From Pseudohalioglobus sediminis (GTDB taxonomy: Bacteria > Pseudomonadota > Gammaproteobacteria > Pseudomonadales > Halieaceae), in the NCBI RefSeq assembly GCF_008370495.1, contig NZ_VTUX01000007.1:186001-250000 (forward strand): 64,000 nucleotides of DNA, given 5' to 3'. Below the pieces are notes generated by a model. The model saw nothing but the letters and a program-made list of their open reading frames with translations, was not told where the DNA came from and did not search any database. The translations under genes and the position numbers were made by a program. Of the stretch, positions 46,718-54,646 are shown piece by piece. Position 1 is the stretch's first letter; every line of letters begins with the position of its first letter.

Positions 46718-48298
46718 ATGAACCCCGACACCCTGTATCAACAACCGCTTATGCCACACCTGCTCATCGAGGGTCTCAACCGCTACAACGACGAGCCCTG
46801 CCTGTACCTGGGAGACAAGGTCGCAAGTTACCGCGATGTCCGCGAACAGACCAGCCAGCTGGTGCAGGCCCTGCAGAGCAAGGGGCTGGGCGTCGGCAGC
46901 CGTATCGCCATCATTTCCACCAATCGCCCGGAAGTCCTCTCCAACATCGCCGCCATGCAGCTCAATGGCTGCGTTGGCACACCGCTGCATCCGCTGGGCT
47001 CACTGGACGACCACGCCTATGTCCTGGAAGCGGCGGAAATCGACACCCTGATTTTCGATCCCGGCGCCTTCAGTGAACTCGCCGCAGCGCTGCAGGAAAA
47101 AGTGGCCGGCCTGCGAAACCTGCTCGCCTTCGGACCGACGGAGGTTGGAGAAGACTATCTCGCGCTGGCAGCCGGATTCTCGCCACAGCCACTGCAAGCC
47201 CCCGACATCGGGCCGGAAGACATCGCCTCGGTGAACTTCACCGGCGGCACCACCGGCAAACCCAAGGGCGTGATGAGCCCGCACCGGGTCAGTGCCACCA
47301 TGACCCAGATCCAGATGGCGGAATGGGAATTTCCCGATGAACTGCGCATGCTGATCGCCACGCCGCTGTCCCACGCCGCCGCGGCTTTCTTCATACCGGT
47401 GCTGCAGAAAGGCGGCGCGTTTTACGTGATGCAGGGCTTCGGCATCGACGACTTTTTCGACATGGTGCGCGACCACAGGATCACCTGCACGATGCTGGTG
47501 CCGGTGATGCTGTACTTCCTGCTGGATTCGCCGCGCGCCACCGACGGCTCCATGGACAGCATGGAGACCATCTTCTATGGCGCATCCCCCATGAGCCCCG
47601 CACGCCTGCAGGAAGGTCTGGAAAAATGGGGCCAGGTCTTCTACCAGTTCTTCGGGCAGTCGGAGTGCCCCATGGTGATCGCCAACATGCGCAAGCAGGA
47701 TCACGACCTCGCCAAACCCGAGCGTCTGGCCTCCTGTGGCCGCCCCACTCCCTGGGTGCATATGGCCCTGCTCGACAGCGAGGGCAAGCCCGTGCCCGAC
47801 GGCGAACCCGGCGAGATCTGCGTGCGCGGGCCGCTGGTGATGGCCGGCTACAAGGACATGCCCGAGCAGACAGCCGAGGCCTTCGCCGGAGACTGGCTGC
47901 ACACAGGTGACGTCGGCCGCCTCGACGAAGATGGCTTTCTGTACATCGTCGATCGCACCAAGGACATGATCGTTACCGGCGGTTTCAACGTGTTCCCGCG
48001 CGAAGTGGAAGACGTACTGGCAACCCACGAGGCCGTCGCCCAGGTTGTCGTGGTGGGAGTACCCGACGAGCAGTGGGGCGAAGCGGTGAAGGCCGTGGTG
48101 GTACCCAAACCTGGCGTGGAGACATCCGCCGAGCTTGCCTCCGCATTGCAAGCGCTGGTGAAAGAGAAAAAAGGGTCGGTGCAGGCACCCAAATCAGTAG
48201 ATTTCGTAGACGGAATCCCCCTGACCCCGGTCGGCAAGCCAGACAAGAAGGCCGTGAAAGCGCGCTACTGGGAAGGCAACGAGCGCGGTGTCGGATAA
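46718..48298 (+). CDS. AMP-dependent acyl-CoA ligase
   Basis: 526 residues. A3 NFTGGTTGKPKGVMSPHR, A5 FGQSECP, A7 DWLHTGDVGRLDEDGFLYIV, then TKDMIVTGGFNVFPREVEDV and C-terminal LTPVGKPDKKAVKARYW with the A10 Lys. Related to fatty acid and steroid/aromatic side-chain ligases. ATG at 46718 is chosen with GTGGAGA upstream. Divergent from the gamma-glutamyltransferase. Shares only family-level similarity with the ligase at 40107. Confidence 0.92.
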   Translation: MNPDTLYQQPLMPHLLIEGLNRYNDEPCLYLGDKVASYRDVREQTSQLVQALQSKGLGVGSRIAIISTNRPEVLSNIAAMQLNGCVGTPLHPLGSLDDHAYVLEAAEIDTLIFDPGAFSELAAALQEKVAGLRNLLAFGPTEVGEDYLALAAGFSPQPLQAPDIGPEDIASVNFTGGTTGKPKGVMSPHRVSATMTQIQMAEWEFPDELRMLIATPLSHAAAAFFIPVLQKGGAFYVMQGFGIDDFFDMVRDHRITCTMLVPVMLYFLLDSPRATDGSMDSMETIFYGASPMSPARLQEGLEKWGQVFYQFFGQSECPMVIANMRKQDHDLAKPERLASCGRPTPWVHMALLDSEGKPVPDGEPGEICVRGPLVMAGYKDMPEQTAEAFAGDWLHTGDVGRLDEDGFLYIVDRTKDMIVTGGFNVFPREVEDVLATHEAVAQVVVVGVPDEQWGEAVKAVVVPKPGVETSAELASALQALVKEKKGSVQAPKSVDFVDGIPLTPVGKPDKKAVKARYWEGNERGVG

Positions 48299-48330
48299 GA
48301 ACCTCCTCCGGACCTTGCGATCGAGGCAGC

Positions 48331-48442
48331 GCTGCCGGCCTGATGCTTCGGTGCAGGAGCGTCGAAGGCCATGGATGGCCTTCGCCGAGCTGCCACGGAC
48401 GGCGCTTTTGCGTCTCCAGCACCGAAGCATCAGGTCGGCAGC
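48331..48442. repeat. long inverted repeat ending at the start of a DUF3604 lipoprotein gene
   Basis: Arms 48331-48359 and 48414-48442 pair at 27 of 29 positions (left arm begins GCTGCCGGCCTGATGCTTCG). A second hairpin sits inside: CGAAGGCCAT-gg-ATGGCCTTCG at 48363-48384. The right arm ends one base before the ATG at 48444, so any RNA fold would bury the ribosome-binding site. Structure resembles a MITE or paired REP. Confidence 0.85.
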
Positions 48443-48443
48443 G

Positions 48444-50297
48444 ATGCCGATAAAGCGGGGAGCGATCCTTATCGCCGCAGCAGCAGCGCTGGGCGCCTGC
48501 TCTCCCGTCGAAGATCCCACCCTGTTCCCGCCGTACTCCGAATCCACCGCGAAACCCATCCCAGAAAAGCCCGCCACCGACTACAACGCAGCGCGCAACC
48601 TCTACTGGGGCGACCTGCACATTCACACCAGCTACTCCACCGATGCCTACATCAACGGCGTGCGCGCCACCCCGGACGATGCCTACACCTTTGTTCGCGG
48701 CGGCGAAATCCGCCACGCCGCCGGCTACGGCATCAGCGCGCAAAGACCGCTGGATTTTGCCGCCGTCACCGATCACTCCGAATATCTCGGCGTGCTGCGT
48801 GCAACCACACCCGATGTACCACTCAACCGGCGCGAGCTGCGCGATCGCCTTTTAAAAGACGGCCCGCTGCAGAATACCTGGATGCAGTTTCGCAGCATGT
48901 GGGGCTTTGACCTCGAAAACGCCGCAGTGCCCGGCTGGGAGGACATTTCAGCGGCCGCCTGGCAGGAGATTGTGGCCACCGCCGAACGTCACAACCAGCC
49001 AGGACACTTCACCAGCTTTGTCGGCTACGAATGGACCTCAATGCCCGGGGAGCGCAACCTGCACCGCAACGTCATCTATCGCGGCACCAAAGTACCCCGG
49101 CTGCCGTACAGTTCGGTCGACTCCGAAGATCCGCGCGACCTGTGGGCAGCACTGGAGGCGCAGCGGGAACAGGGCATGGATAATTTCGCTATACCCCACA
49201 ACGGCAACGTCAGCGACGGCCGCATGTATGACCGGGTGATGTTCGACGGTGGGGCGATGGACGCAGATTACGCCAGCGCGCGCATGCGTAACGAACCACT
49301 CAGTGAAATCTTCCAGGTCAAGGGCTCATCCGAAACCCACCCCCTGCTTTCCGACGAGGACAGCTTTGCCGGCTTTGAAATTTACGACACCCAGCTGTCG
49401 CAGAGCCAGGACGACTCCAGGGCCAGCGGCAGCTACATTCGCGATGCCCTGCGCACAGGGCTGGAAATGTCCCACAGCGAGGGCTTCAACCCCTATCGCT
49501 TTGGCGTTATCGGCAGCTCCGACGGGCACAATGCCAGCTCTCCGGTAGAGGAGAATAACTACCACGGCAAGTTGCCGCTGCTGGATGCCAGCGCCGGTGT
49601 GCGCATGCGGCAATCGCTGTGGCTACCCGAGGGCATGCCCGGGGGCGCACGCTGGAGCGCCGCCGGACTCGCCGCCGTGTGGGCGGGGGAAAACACACGC
49701 GATAGCCTGTTTGACGCCATGCGCCGCAAGGAGACCTACGCCACTTCGGGCCCGCGTATCAGCGTGCGTTTTTTTGCCGGCTGGCAATATCCCGATGACC
49801 TACTGCAGCGCGACAGGTGGATTGAACGGGCCTACAGCGGTGGCGTACCCATGGGTGGCGAACTGGCCGGGCAGCCCGGTGGCGCACCGCGTTTCGCCAT
49901 CTGGGCCATGCGCGACCCGCAAAGCGGCAATCTCGATCGCATACAGGTAGTGAAAGGCTGGGTAGACGCTGAGGGCTTGTCACGGGAAAAAGTCTTCGAC
50001 GTGGCCTGGTCGGGAGAGCGCGAAGCCGGTGCGGACGGCACAGTGCCACCCATTGGCAGTACTGTTGATGTCGACAATGCCACCTACTCCAACACTATCG
50101 GCAGCGACCAGCTAGCAGTGCTGTGGACCGACCCGGAGTTCGACGCCGGTGTCGAGTCCTTCTACTACGCGCGGGTTATCGAGATTCCCACGCCGCGCTG
50201 GACGACCTTTGACGCCAGGGCGCTGGGCCTGGAAGCGCCGGTACCCGGCAGCCTGCAGGAACGGGCGGTGACTTCCGCAATCTGGTATCGCCCCTGA
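48444..50297 (+). CDS. DUF3604 lipoprotein (PHP-like metal-dependent hydrolase candidate)
   Basis: 617 residues. ATG at 48444 begins PIKRGAILIAAAAALGACSP, a lipoprotein signal; an earlier in-frame start would run through the inverted repeat. Same hallmark as the protein at 6478: LYWGDLHIHTSYSTDA, AVTDHSE, IPHNGN, GSSDGHN. The two proteins share layout along the whole length, so they are paralogs with different anchors (soluble periplasmic vs lipid-anchored). Function unknown for the family. The MBL gene starts 74 bp later. Confidence 0.88.
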   Translation: MPIKRGAILIAAAAALGACSPVEDPTLFPPYSESTAKPIPEKPATDYNAARNLYWGDLHIHTSYSTDAYINGVRATPDDAYTFVRGGEIRHAAGYGISAQRPLDFAAVTDHSEYLGVLRATTPDVPLNRRELRDRLLKDGPLQNTWMQFRSMWGFDLENAAVPGWEDISAAAWQEIVATAERHNQPGHFTSFVGYEWTSMPGERNLHRNVIYRGTKVPRLPYSSVDSEDPRDLWAALEAQREQGMDNFAIPHNGNVSDGRMYDRVMFDGGAMDADYASARMRNEPLSEIFQVKGSSETHPLLSDEDSFAGFEIYDTQLSQSQDDSRASGSYIRDALRTGLEMSHSEGFNPYRFGVIGSSDGHNASSPVEENNYHGKLPLLDASAGVRMRQSLWLPEGMPGGARWSAAGLAAVWAGENTRDSLFDAMRRKETYATSGPRISVRFFAGWQYPDDLLQRDRWIERAYSGGVPMGGELAGQPGGAPRFAIWAMRDPQSGNLDRIQVVKGWVDAEGLSREKVFDVAWSGEREAGADGTVPPIGSTVDVDNATYSNTIGSDQLAVLWTDPEFDAGVESFYYARVIEIPTPRWTTFDARALGLEAPVPGSLQERAVTSAIWYRP

Positions 50298-50371
50298 TCA
50301 CAGAATGCAAGTCTGGACAGTGCGCGGCCGAAGCGTGACCATGTGCGACTGCCTGGACTAACGGATCACAC

Positions 50372-51451
50372 ATGCTGAGCCATACAGAAGAAGCCTACCG
50401 CGGGCTGCGCTACCCTTTCGGTCGCAAGCCGGACATTGAGCCCGGCACGCCGGAGAAAATTGCCGAGGGCGTTTACTGGGTGCGTTTCGCCATGCCCATG
50501 TCGCTGGACCACATCAACCTCTGGCTGCTGGAGGACGACGATGGCTGGACCGTCGTCGACTCCTGCCTGGGCATAGACAGTGCCAGGGAAACCTGGGAGC
50601 ACCTGTTCCAGGGCTTCATGCAGGGGAAGCCGGTCAAGCGTGTGATCTGCACCCACCTGCATCCCGACCACGTCGGCCTGGCCGGATGGCTGTGCGAACG
50701 CTTCAACTGCGAGCTGTGGATGTCGCGTGAAGAGTTCCTGATGTGCCGTGCCATGGCCGCGGACACCGGACGCGCCGCGCCCGATGTGGCCCTGCGGTTC
50801 TATCGCGCTGCCGGGTGGAAGGAAGAGTGGCTGGAACACTACAAACAGCGGTTCGGTAACTTCGGCCGCGCCATACACCCGCTGCCAGACAGTTTCCGAC
50901 GCCTGGTGAACCGGGAAACCATCACCATCGGGGAGCACTACTGGCAGGTCATTGTCGGCCGCGGCCATTCCCCCGAACACGTGGCCTTGTACTGCCCCGG
51001 CCTGAAACTGTTGATCTCAGGGGACCAGATTCTGCCGCGCATTTCGCCGAACGTGAGTGTGTTTCCCACCGAGCCCAAGGGCGACCCGCTGAAAGAGTGG
51101 CTGCGTTCACAGGCGGTAATACGCGACGTCCTGCCCGATGACCTGCTGGTACTCCCTGCGCACGAGGCCCCCTTCATGGGCCTGCATGTGCGCCTGAGCC
51201 AGATCATCGAGGCGCACAAGCAGGACCTGATCAAGCTGTTCAACTTTATGGAGCAGCCCTGCCGCGCGGTGGACTGCTTCCCGGCCCTGTTCAAACGCAA
51301 GATCGACGCCGGCAATATCAGCCTGGCCACCGGGGAGACACTGGCTCACCTGAACTGCCTGCTTGGCAGGGGCAGGATCACCTGCACCCGCGACGAGCAC
51401 GGCGTGGACTGGTACCAGCAAATTCCGGAAACCGCGGACTACGACGAGTAA
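50372..51451 (+). CDS. metallo-beta-lactamase fold hydrolase
   Basis: 359 residues, no signal peptide, so cytoplasmic. THLHPDHVGLAGWLCERF is the metal-binding motif, with VGRGHSPEHVALY and LISGDQILPRISP as further ligands; a C-terminal helical tail of about 80 residues follows. Resembles the MBL proteins found with acyl-CoA metabolism (glyoxalase II-like), but substrate is unknown. May be co-transcribed with the DUF3604 lipoprotein. Confidence 0.88.
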   Translation: MLSHTEEAYRGLRYPFGRKPDIEPGTPEKIAEGVYWVRFAMPMSLDHINLWLLEDDDGWTVVDSCLGIDSARETWEHLFQGFMQGKPVKRVICTHLHPDHVGLAGWLCERFNCELWMSREEFLMCRAMAADTGRAAPDVALRFYRAAGWKEEWLEHYKQRFGNFGRAIHPLPDSFRRLVNRETITIGEHYWQVIVGRGHSPEHVALYCPGLKLLISGDQILPRISPNVSVFPTEPKGDPLKEWLRSQAVIRDVLPDDLLVLPAHEAPFMGLHVRLSQIIEAHKQDLIKLFNFMEQPCRAVDCFPALFKRKIDAGNISLATGETLAHLNCLLGRGRITCTRDEHGVDWYQQIPETADYDE

Positions 51452-51467
51452 GCCTTTGCTGCATTGC

Positions 51468-51650
51468 TTAGCAGTCGTCATTCCGGCGATGTTTTTCCCG
51501 GTACTCACCGGGTGTTATCCCGGATCATCGTTTGAACGTTCGGCGGAAATTCGCTGGACCGCTGAAGCCGAGGAGTTCGGAGACGTCGTTTACGCTCACG
51601 TCGCTGTTGCGCATGTAAAGAGCAGCCTTACCCAAATAGACATCGTCACG
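51468..51650 (-). pseudogene. C-terminal remnant of an AraC-family regulator with internal stop
   Basis: The minus strand reads AALYMRNSDVSVNDVSELLG, FSGPANFRRTFKR, then TGA at 51525-51527, then SGITPGEYREKHRRNDD and TAA. This is the second helix-turn-helix of AraC proteins (x-LGFS-x-x-x-F-R-x-F-K-R-W-x-G-x-T-P-x-E-Y-R), with TGA where Trp is expected. The N-terminal two thirds are missing. A dead regulator, first of three decayed genes in a row. Confidence 0.8.
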
Positions 51651-51666
51651 GCAGGAAGACCCCTAC

Positions 51667-51894
51667 ATGGCATCCACCATGTGTATGGTCTGGGAGTGGT
51701 TGCTCACGCCGCCTTTGGTGTACCACAACTACCATCTTATTCATCACCTCTATCCCCCCTTACCCTTCCATAAGATGCACAAAGTTTGGTACCTGAAATA
51801 CGATCAACTGAATGCGCACGATGTCAGCTATCAAACGGCTTTCACCATGACGCCCGCAAATATCGAACTGCACCGCAACTTTCACCAGCGATAG
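51667..51894 (+). pseudogene. C-terminal remnant of a fatty acid desaturase
   Basis: 75 codons ending at TAG. YHNYHLIHHLYPPLPFHKMH contains the third His box (H-x-x-H-H) of membrane di-iron desaturases and hydroxylases, followed by the family-like tail DVSYQTAFTMTPANIELHRN. The first two His boxes and all transmembrane helices are absent, so it cannot be active. Confidence 0.75.
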
Positions 51895-51905
51895 GGGCAC
51901 AGGGT

Positions 51906-52064
51906 ATGAAACAGTGGCAGCGTTCGTTCTGCACTTTTGTTTACGACAAAGAAAAGGGCTAGCCCGAGGAGGGAATTCCCCCGGGAACGAGATTTAAGGA
52001 CATTCCGGACGACTGGTGCTGACCGGAATGCGGAGCCAGCAAAGCTGATTTCATGGAGATCTAG
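51906..52064 (+). pseudogene. decayed rubredoxin (two stops, one lost metal Cys)
   Basis: Full-length frame of 52 codons: MKQWQRSFCTFVYDKEKG, TAG at 51960, PEEGIPPGTRFKDIPDDWC, TGA at 52020, PECGASKADFMEI, TAG. This is an AlkG-type rubredoxin in length and sequence. The TAG falls where Trp (TGG) is usual, the TGA falls on the Cys of the second C-x-x-C side (W-C-C-P-E-C-G expected), and the first Cys of C-x-x-C is Arg (CGT). Rubredoxin would have fed electrons to the neighbouring di-iron desaturase. Confidence 0.85.
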
Positions 52065-52131
52065 ATCCTTCAACCAATCGCCATGGGCATTGGTCGGTAC
52101 CGAAACAATAGTGCCCGCGTATATGGGTTGA

Positions 52132-52160
52132 GGACCGCTATCACCTCAAAGCAGACGATA
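52132..52160 (+). repeat. dispersed repeat, family B fragment
   Basis: GGACCGCTATCACCTCAAAG followed by CAGACGATA. The same words recur at 53311-53361, 55425-55498 and 59250. Confidence 0.5.
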
Positions 52161-52185
52161 GGAATCTAGGAGACTTTGCCGAATC

Positions 52186-52617
52186 CTACTTAAATCTGAC
52201 AAACGCGGCACCGGTACCCGTGAGTTCGGCATCCGCTTGCAGTTTGGCATGTATTCTTTTAGCTGTGGGTTTCCCCGAGGCAGGCGCCGTACCATATCGG
52301 GATACTTCAAAAACAAAACCATCGACCTCTGTCCCGTCGATTTTGCGGCCAACTGCGGGTCTCGCTACTGCCGTTATAGTGTCGGTATCAATTGCTCCCC
52401 ACATCACATCTCCGCTGTAGCTCGGATAATTCATAGAGCCTCTGCTCAGCTCGCCTTTGGGAATCTCTGCCGACATTGCATCGACAAGCATACGATCGAC
52501 TACCGCTGCCGGTAATGCATAAACGTTGCCCCCATGCTTATCAACCGAGGTAACCGTACTCCCTGTGCAGGCCGTGAGTAATAGGGATGCCAACAAGGCA
52601 TAAATGCGGAACTTCAT
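52186..52617 (-). CDS. small lipoprotein of unknown function
   Basis: 143 residues. FRIYALLASLLLTACTGSTV is a lipoprotein signal with Cys17. The rest (VYALPAAVVDRMLVDAMSAE, then YPSYSGDVMWGAIDTDTITA) has no motif I know. Codon use is more AT-rich than the core genes, as for the next gene. Start ATG 52617. Probably paired with the gene behind it (24 bp away, same strand). Confidence 0.65.
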   Translation of the reverse strand: MKFRIYALLASLLLTACTGSTVTSVDKHGGNVYALPAAVVDRMLVDAMSAEIPKGELSRGSMNYPSYSGDVMWGAIDTDTITAVARPAVGRKIDGTEVDGFVFEVSRYGTAPASGKPTAKRIHAKLQADAELTGTGAAFVRFK

Positions 52618-52641
52618 ATCATATATACCTCTAAGCTAGGC

Positions 52642-53190
52642 TTAGTCACAGTAAGCACGCATATCGTGCAGCGCCTGATCGATTACTTGGGAACTACCCC
52701 CAATTGAGAGCTGGTCTCTCGCAGCTTTACATTTCCTGGCAATCTCTAACCGGTGGTCCTGGTGTTCCTCGGTGCCTTCTTGTTCACAGTGAATTGAAGA
52801 CACAGGTCTTAGATTATTGTGTTTGCCATCTTGCTCGAGCGCTGCACAGTGACCTATCGCCAGATCAGGTCGTTCAACAGCAATTGCAATACTCTCACCA
52901 TCACTCATGCGAATCGTATAGAGGTAGACTCGGCGATCGGCCTCTATAATCGAAGTTACTAAAAAGCCTGCAGTAGCTCCACCAAGTGCCCCAGATAAAC
53001 TATCATCAACTATTACCCCAATAACGCCACCAATGATTGCGTTTCGGGCTACTGCGGATTCCTTGGTCGTGACCTCAATTCCCGTAATCTGCCCATATCG
53101 CAAGGAGAGCGATGGTGTATCGGCAAACGACTGTCCGACGAAGAGCAACGCCGCAAAGGACAAGAATAATCTGGCTCCAAAATCGCGCAT
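52642..53190 (-). CDS. secreted protein with glycine-zipper segment, unknown function
   Basis: 182 residues. Signal peptide GARLFLSFAALLFVGQSFAD. A glycine-rich hydrophobic stretch (AIIGGVIGVIVDDSLSGALG, then GATAGFLVTS) resembles the two-helix glycine zipper of SlyB-like outer-membrane lipoproteins, but there is no lipobox. The C-terminal 80 residues contain four Cys. ATG at 53190 is chosen for the signal peptide. Likely co-transcribed with the lipoprotein at 52186-52617. Confidence 0.65.
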   Translation of the reverse strand: MRDFGARLFLSFAALLFVGQSFADTPSLSLRYGQITGIEVTTKESAVARNAIIGGVIGVIVDDSLSGALGGATAGFLVTSIIEADRRVYLYTIRMSDGESIAIAVERPDLAIGHCAALEQDGKHNNLRPVSSIHCEQEGTEEHQDHRLEIARKCKAARDQLSIGGSSQVIDQALHDMRAYCD

Positions 53191-53310
53191 TTGATACCTG
53201 TGAGATTTCTGTGTTGCGAATAGTTTGTAACAGGACTTTAAAGGAGCACACAAAGAACTACAAGCCAACCCAAGAGACAGATGCCGGGCTCTAAAATTCT
53301 GGCTGCTACT

Positions 53311-53361
53311 AGGCGAAAGCGGACTTTGGAACCCTGGGGCGCTTAATGTCCGCTTTCACCT
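53311..53361. repeat. dispersed repeat, family B, inverted pair beside the IS element
   Basis: AGGCGAAAGCGGACTT at 53311-53326 and its near-inverse TGTCCGCTTTCACCT at 53347-53361. The second arm ends exactly in the target duplication of the IS element. Confidence 0.6.
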
Positions 53362-54588
53362 GCGGATTCAAACGGTCGAAGCAACACATGCCTCAAATCT
53401 AGCAGCTGGTGTTTCATAGTCCAAGGTCTTCCGTGGGCGAGTATTTAGCTGCCTAGCTACGCGATTCAGTTCAGCCTGGGAGTGAACAGATAAATCCGTA
53501 CCCTTCGGGAAGTACTGTCTGAGCAGTCCGTTTGTATTCTCATTTGAACCGCGTTGCCAGGGGCTCTTGGGGTCGCAGAAGTAAACCTTTATGTCTGTCG
53601 CCAAGGAGAACTTTTTGTGGCCTTTCATCTCTGTGCCACGATCCCAGGTCAGCGTTTTGTAGAGATCTGCTGGTAGCTTCCTGGCTTGCTTTATCAAGGC
53701 ATCGACCACTGTTTCCGTATCTTTACTTGGTACCTTTGCCAGCATGACATAGCGTGTATGTCGCTCAACCAGCGTTGCGATATGGCTTCCGTTGCTTCCA
53801 GCAATCAGATCGCCCTCCCAATGACCTGGTACTGCCCGATCCTCAGCTGAAGCGGGCCTTTCTCGAATAGTAGCCGCATCGGGTATCTGACCAAGCCCCT
53901 TGTTTTTGAGCGTATTACGCCGTGGGCGGCGGATGGTTCGTTCTCTCCGCAAATGCGACATGAGTTCCTTCTTCAACACCCCTCGAGCTTGTATGAACAG
54001 GCTCTTGTAGATCGTCTCATGTGACACATGGAAGTACTCGTTGCCCGGATATTCTCGTCTCAACCAGCCGGCAATTTGTTCGGGAGACCACTGTTGCTCT
54101 AGCTTCGCCGAAATAGCCCTGATCAGCCGAGGCTTGCCCTGTAGCTTACACGGTTTAGGGCGCTTTGCTCGCGCCCAAGCGGCCTCGTCTGCTCGATTGG
54201 CTCTGTAGCCAGCGCGACCGCCATTGCGTTGAACTTCGCGGCTGACGCTGGAGGGAGAACGGCCAAGCTCTGTGGCAATAGACCTGAGTGAAGAACCGCA
54301 GGCCAAACCCCTGGAGATAGTTTCACGCTCTTCGAGCGATAGACAGCGTGGGGACCGAACCCTGGGCGGCGGCCGGAACCCTCCATTCTCAGTGAGTATG
54401 CGACTTATCGACGGGTGGTGCCGACCGAAAGAGCGGGCGATGTCGTGCATCGACTCACCTGCTTGCCATCGATTCCACATCTCGACCTTGTCAGCTTCGC
54501 TGTAGTAAATCCGAGTTCTTTGTTTCATGTGCACCACTCCTTCTCCAAGCTAAGAGATTAGAATGTTGCGTCGACCGTTTGAATCCGC
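53362..54588. mobile_element. complete IS30-family insertion sequence
   Basis: 1,227 bp. Terminal inverted repeats: left GCGGATTCAAACGGTCGA then A-GCAACA, right the inverse with C in place of A, about 25 bp with one mismatch. Both ends are flanked by ACCT (53358-53361 and 54589-54592), a 4-bp target duplication. One uninterrupted transposase gene fills it. Intact ends and duplication show a recent, simple insertion. Confidence 0.92.
53368..54537 (-). CDS. IS30-family transposase
   Basis: 389 residues, full length. N-terminal helix-turn-helix region (DKVEMWNRWQAGESMHDIAR, then SFGRHHPSISRILTENGGFR), a second IS30 signature (VSREVQRNGGRAGYRANRAD), and the DDE catalytic domain: WEGDLIAG, TWDRGTEMKGHKKF and CDPKSPWQRGSNENTNGLLR with the Glu. 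It cuts and joins the ends of the surrounding element. No frameshift or stop, so it may be active. Confidence 0.95.
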   Translation of the reverse strand: MVHMKQRTRIYYSEADKVEMWNRWQAGESMHDIARSFGRHHPSISRILTENGGFRPPPRVRSPRCLSLEERETISRGLACGSSLRSIATELGRSPSSVSREVQRNGGRAGYRANRADEAAWARAKRPKPCKLQGKPRLIRAISAKLEQQWSPEQIAGWLRREYPGNEYFHVSHETIYKSLFIQARGVLKKELMSHLRRERTIRRPRRNTLKNKGLGQIPDAATIRERPASAEDRAVPGHWEGDLIAGSNGSHIATLVERHTRYVMLAKVPSKDTETVVDALIKQARKLPADLYKTLTWDRGTEMKGHKKFSLATDIKVYFCDPKSPWQRGSNENTNGLLRQYFPKGTDLSVHSQAELNRVARQLNTRPRKTLDYETPAARFEACVASTV

Positions 54589-54646
54589 ACCTCAAAGAGG
54601 GCATTAGCATTGGCTATATTTCATGTGCTTGTATGTCCGTTTACTG

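Noticed and set aside
48331-48442. CRISPR or tRNA-like structure
   Set aside because: Only one inverted pair, no direct repeats with spacers, no tRNA cloverleaf or T-loop.
48288-48443. upstream extension of the second DUF3604 gene
   Set aside because: Runs through the inverted repeat and places the lipoprotein signal internally.
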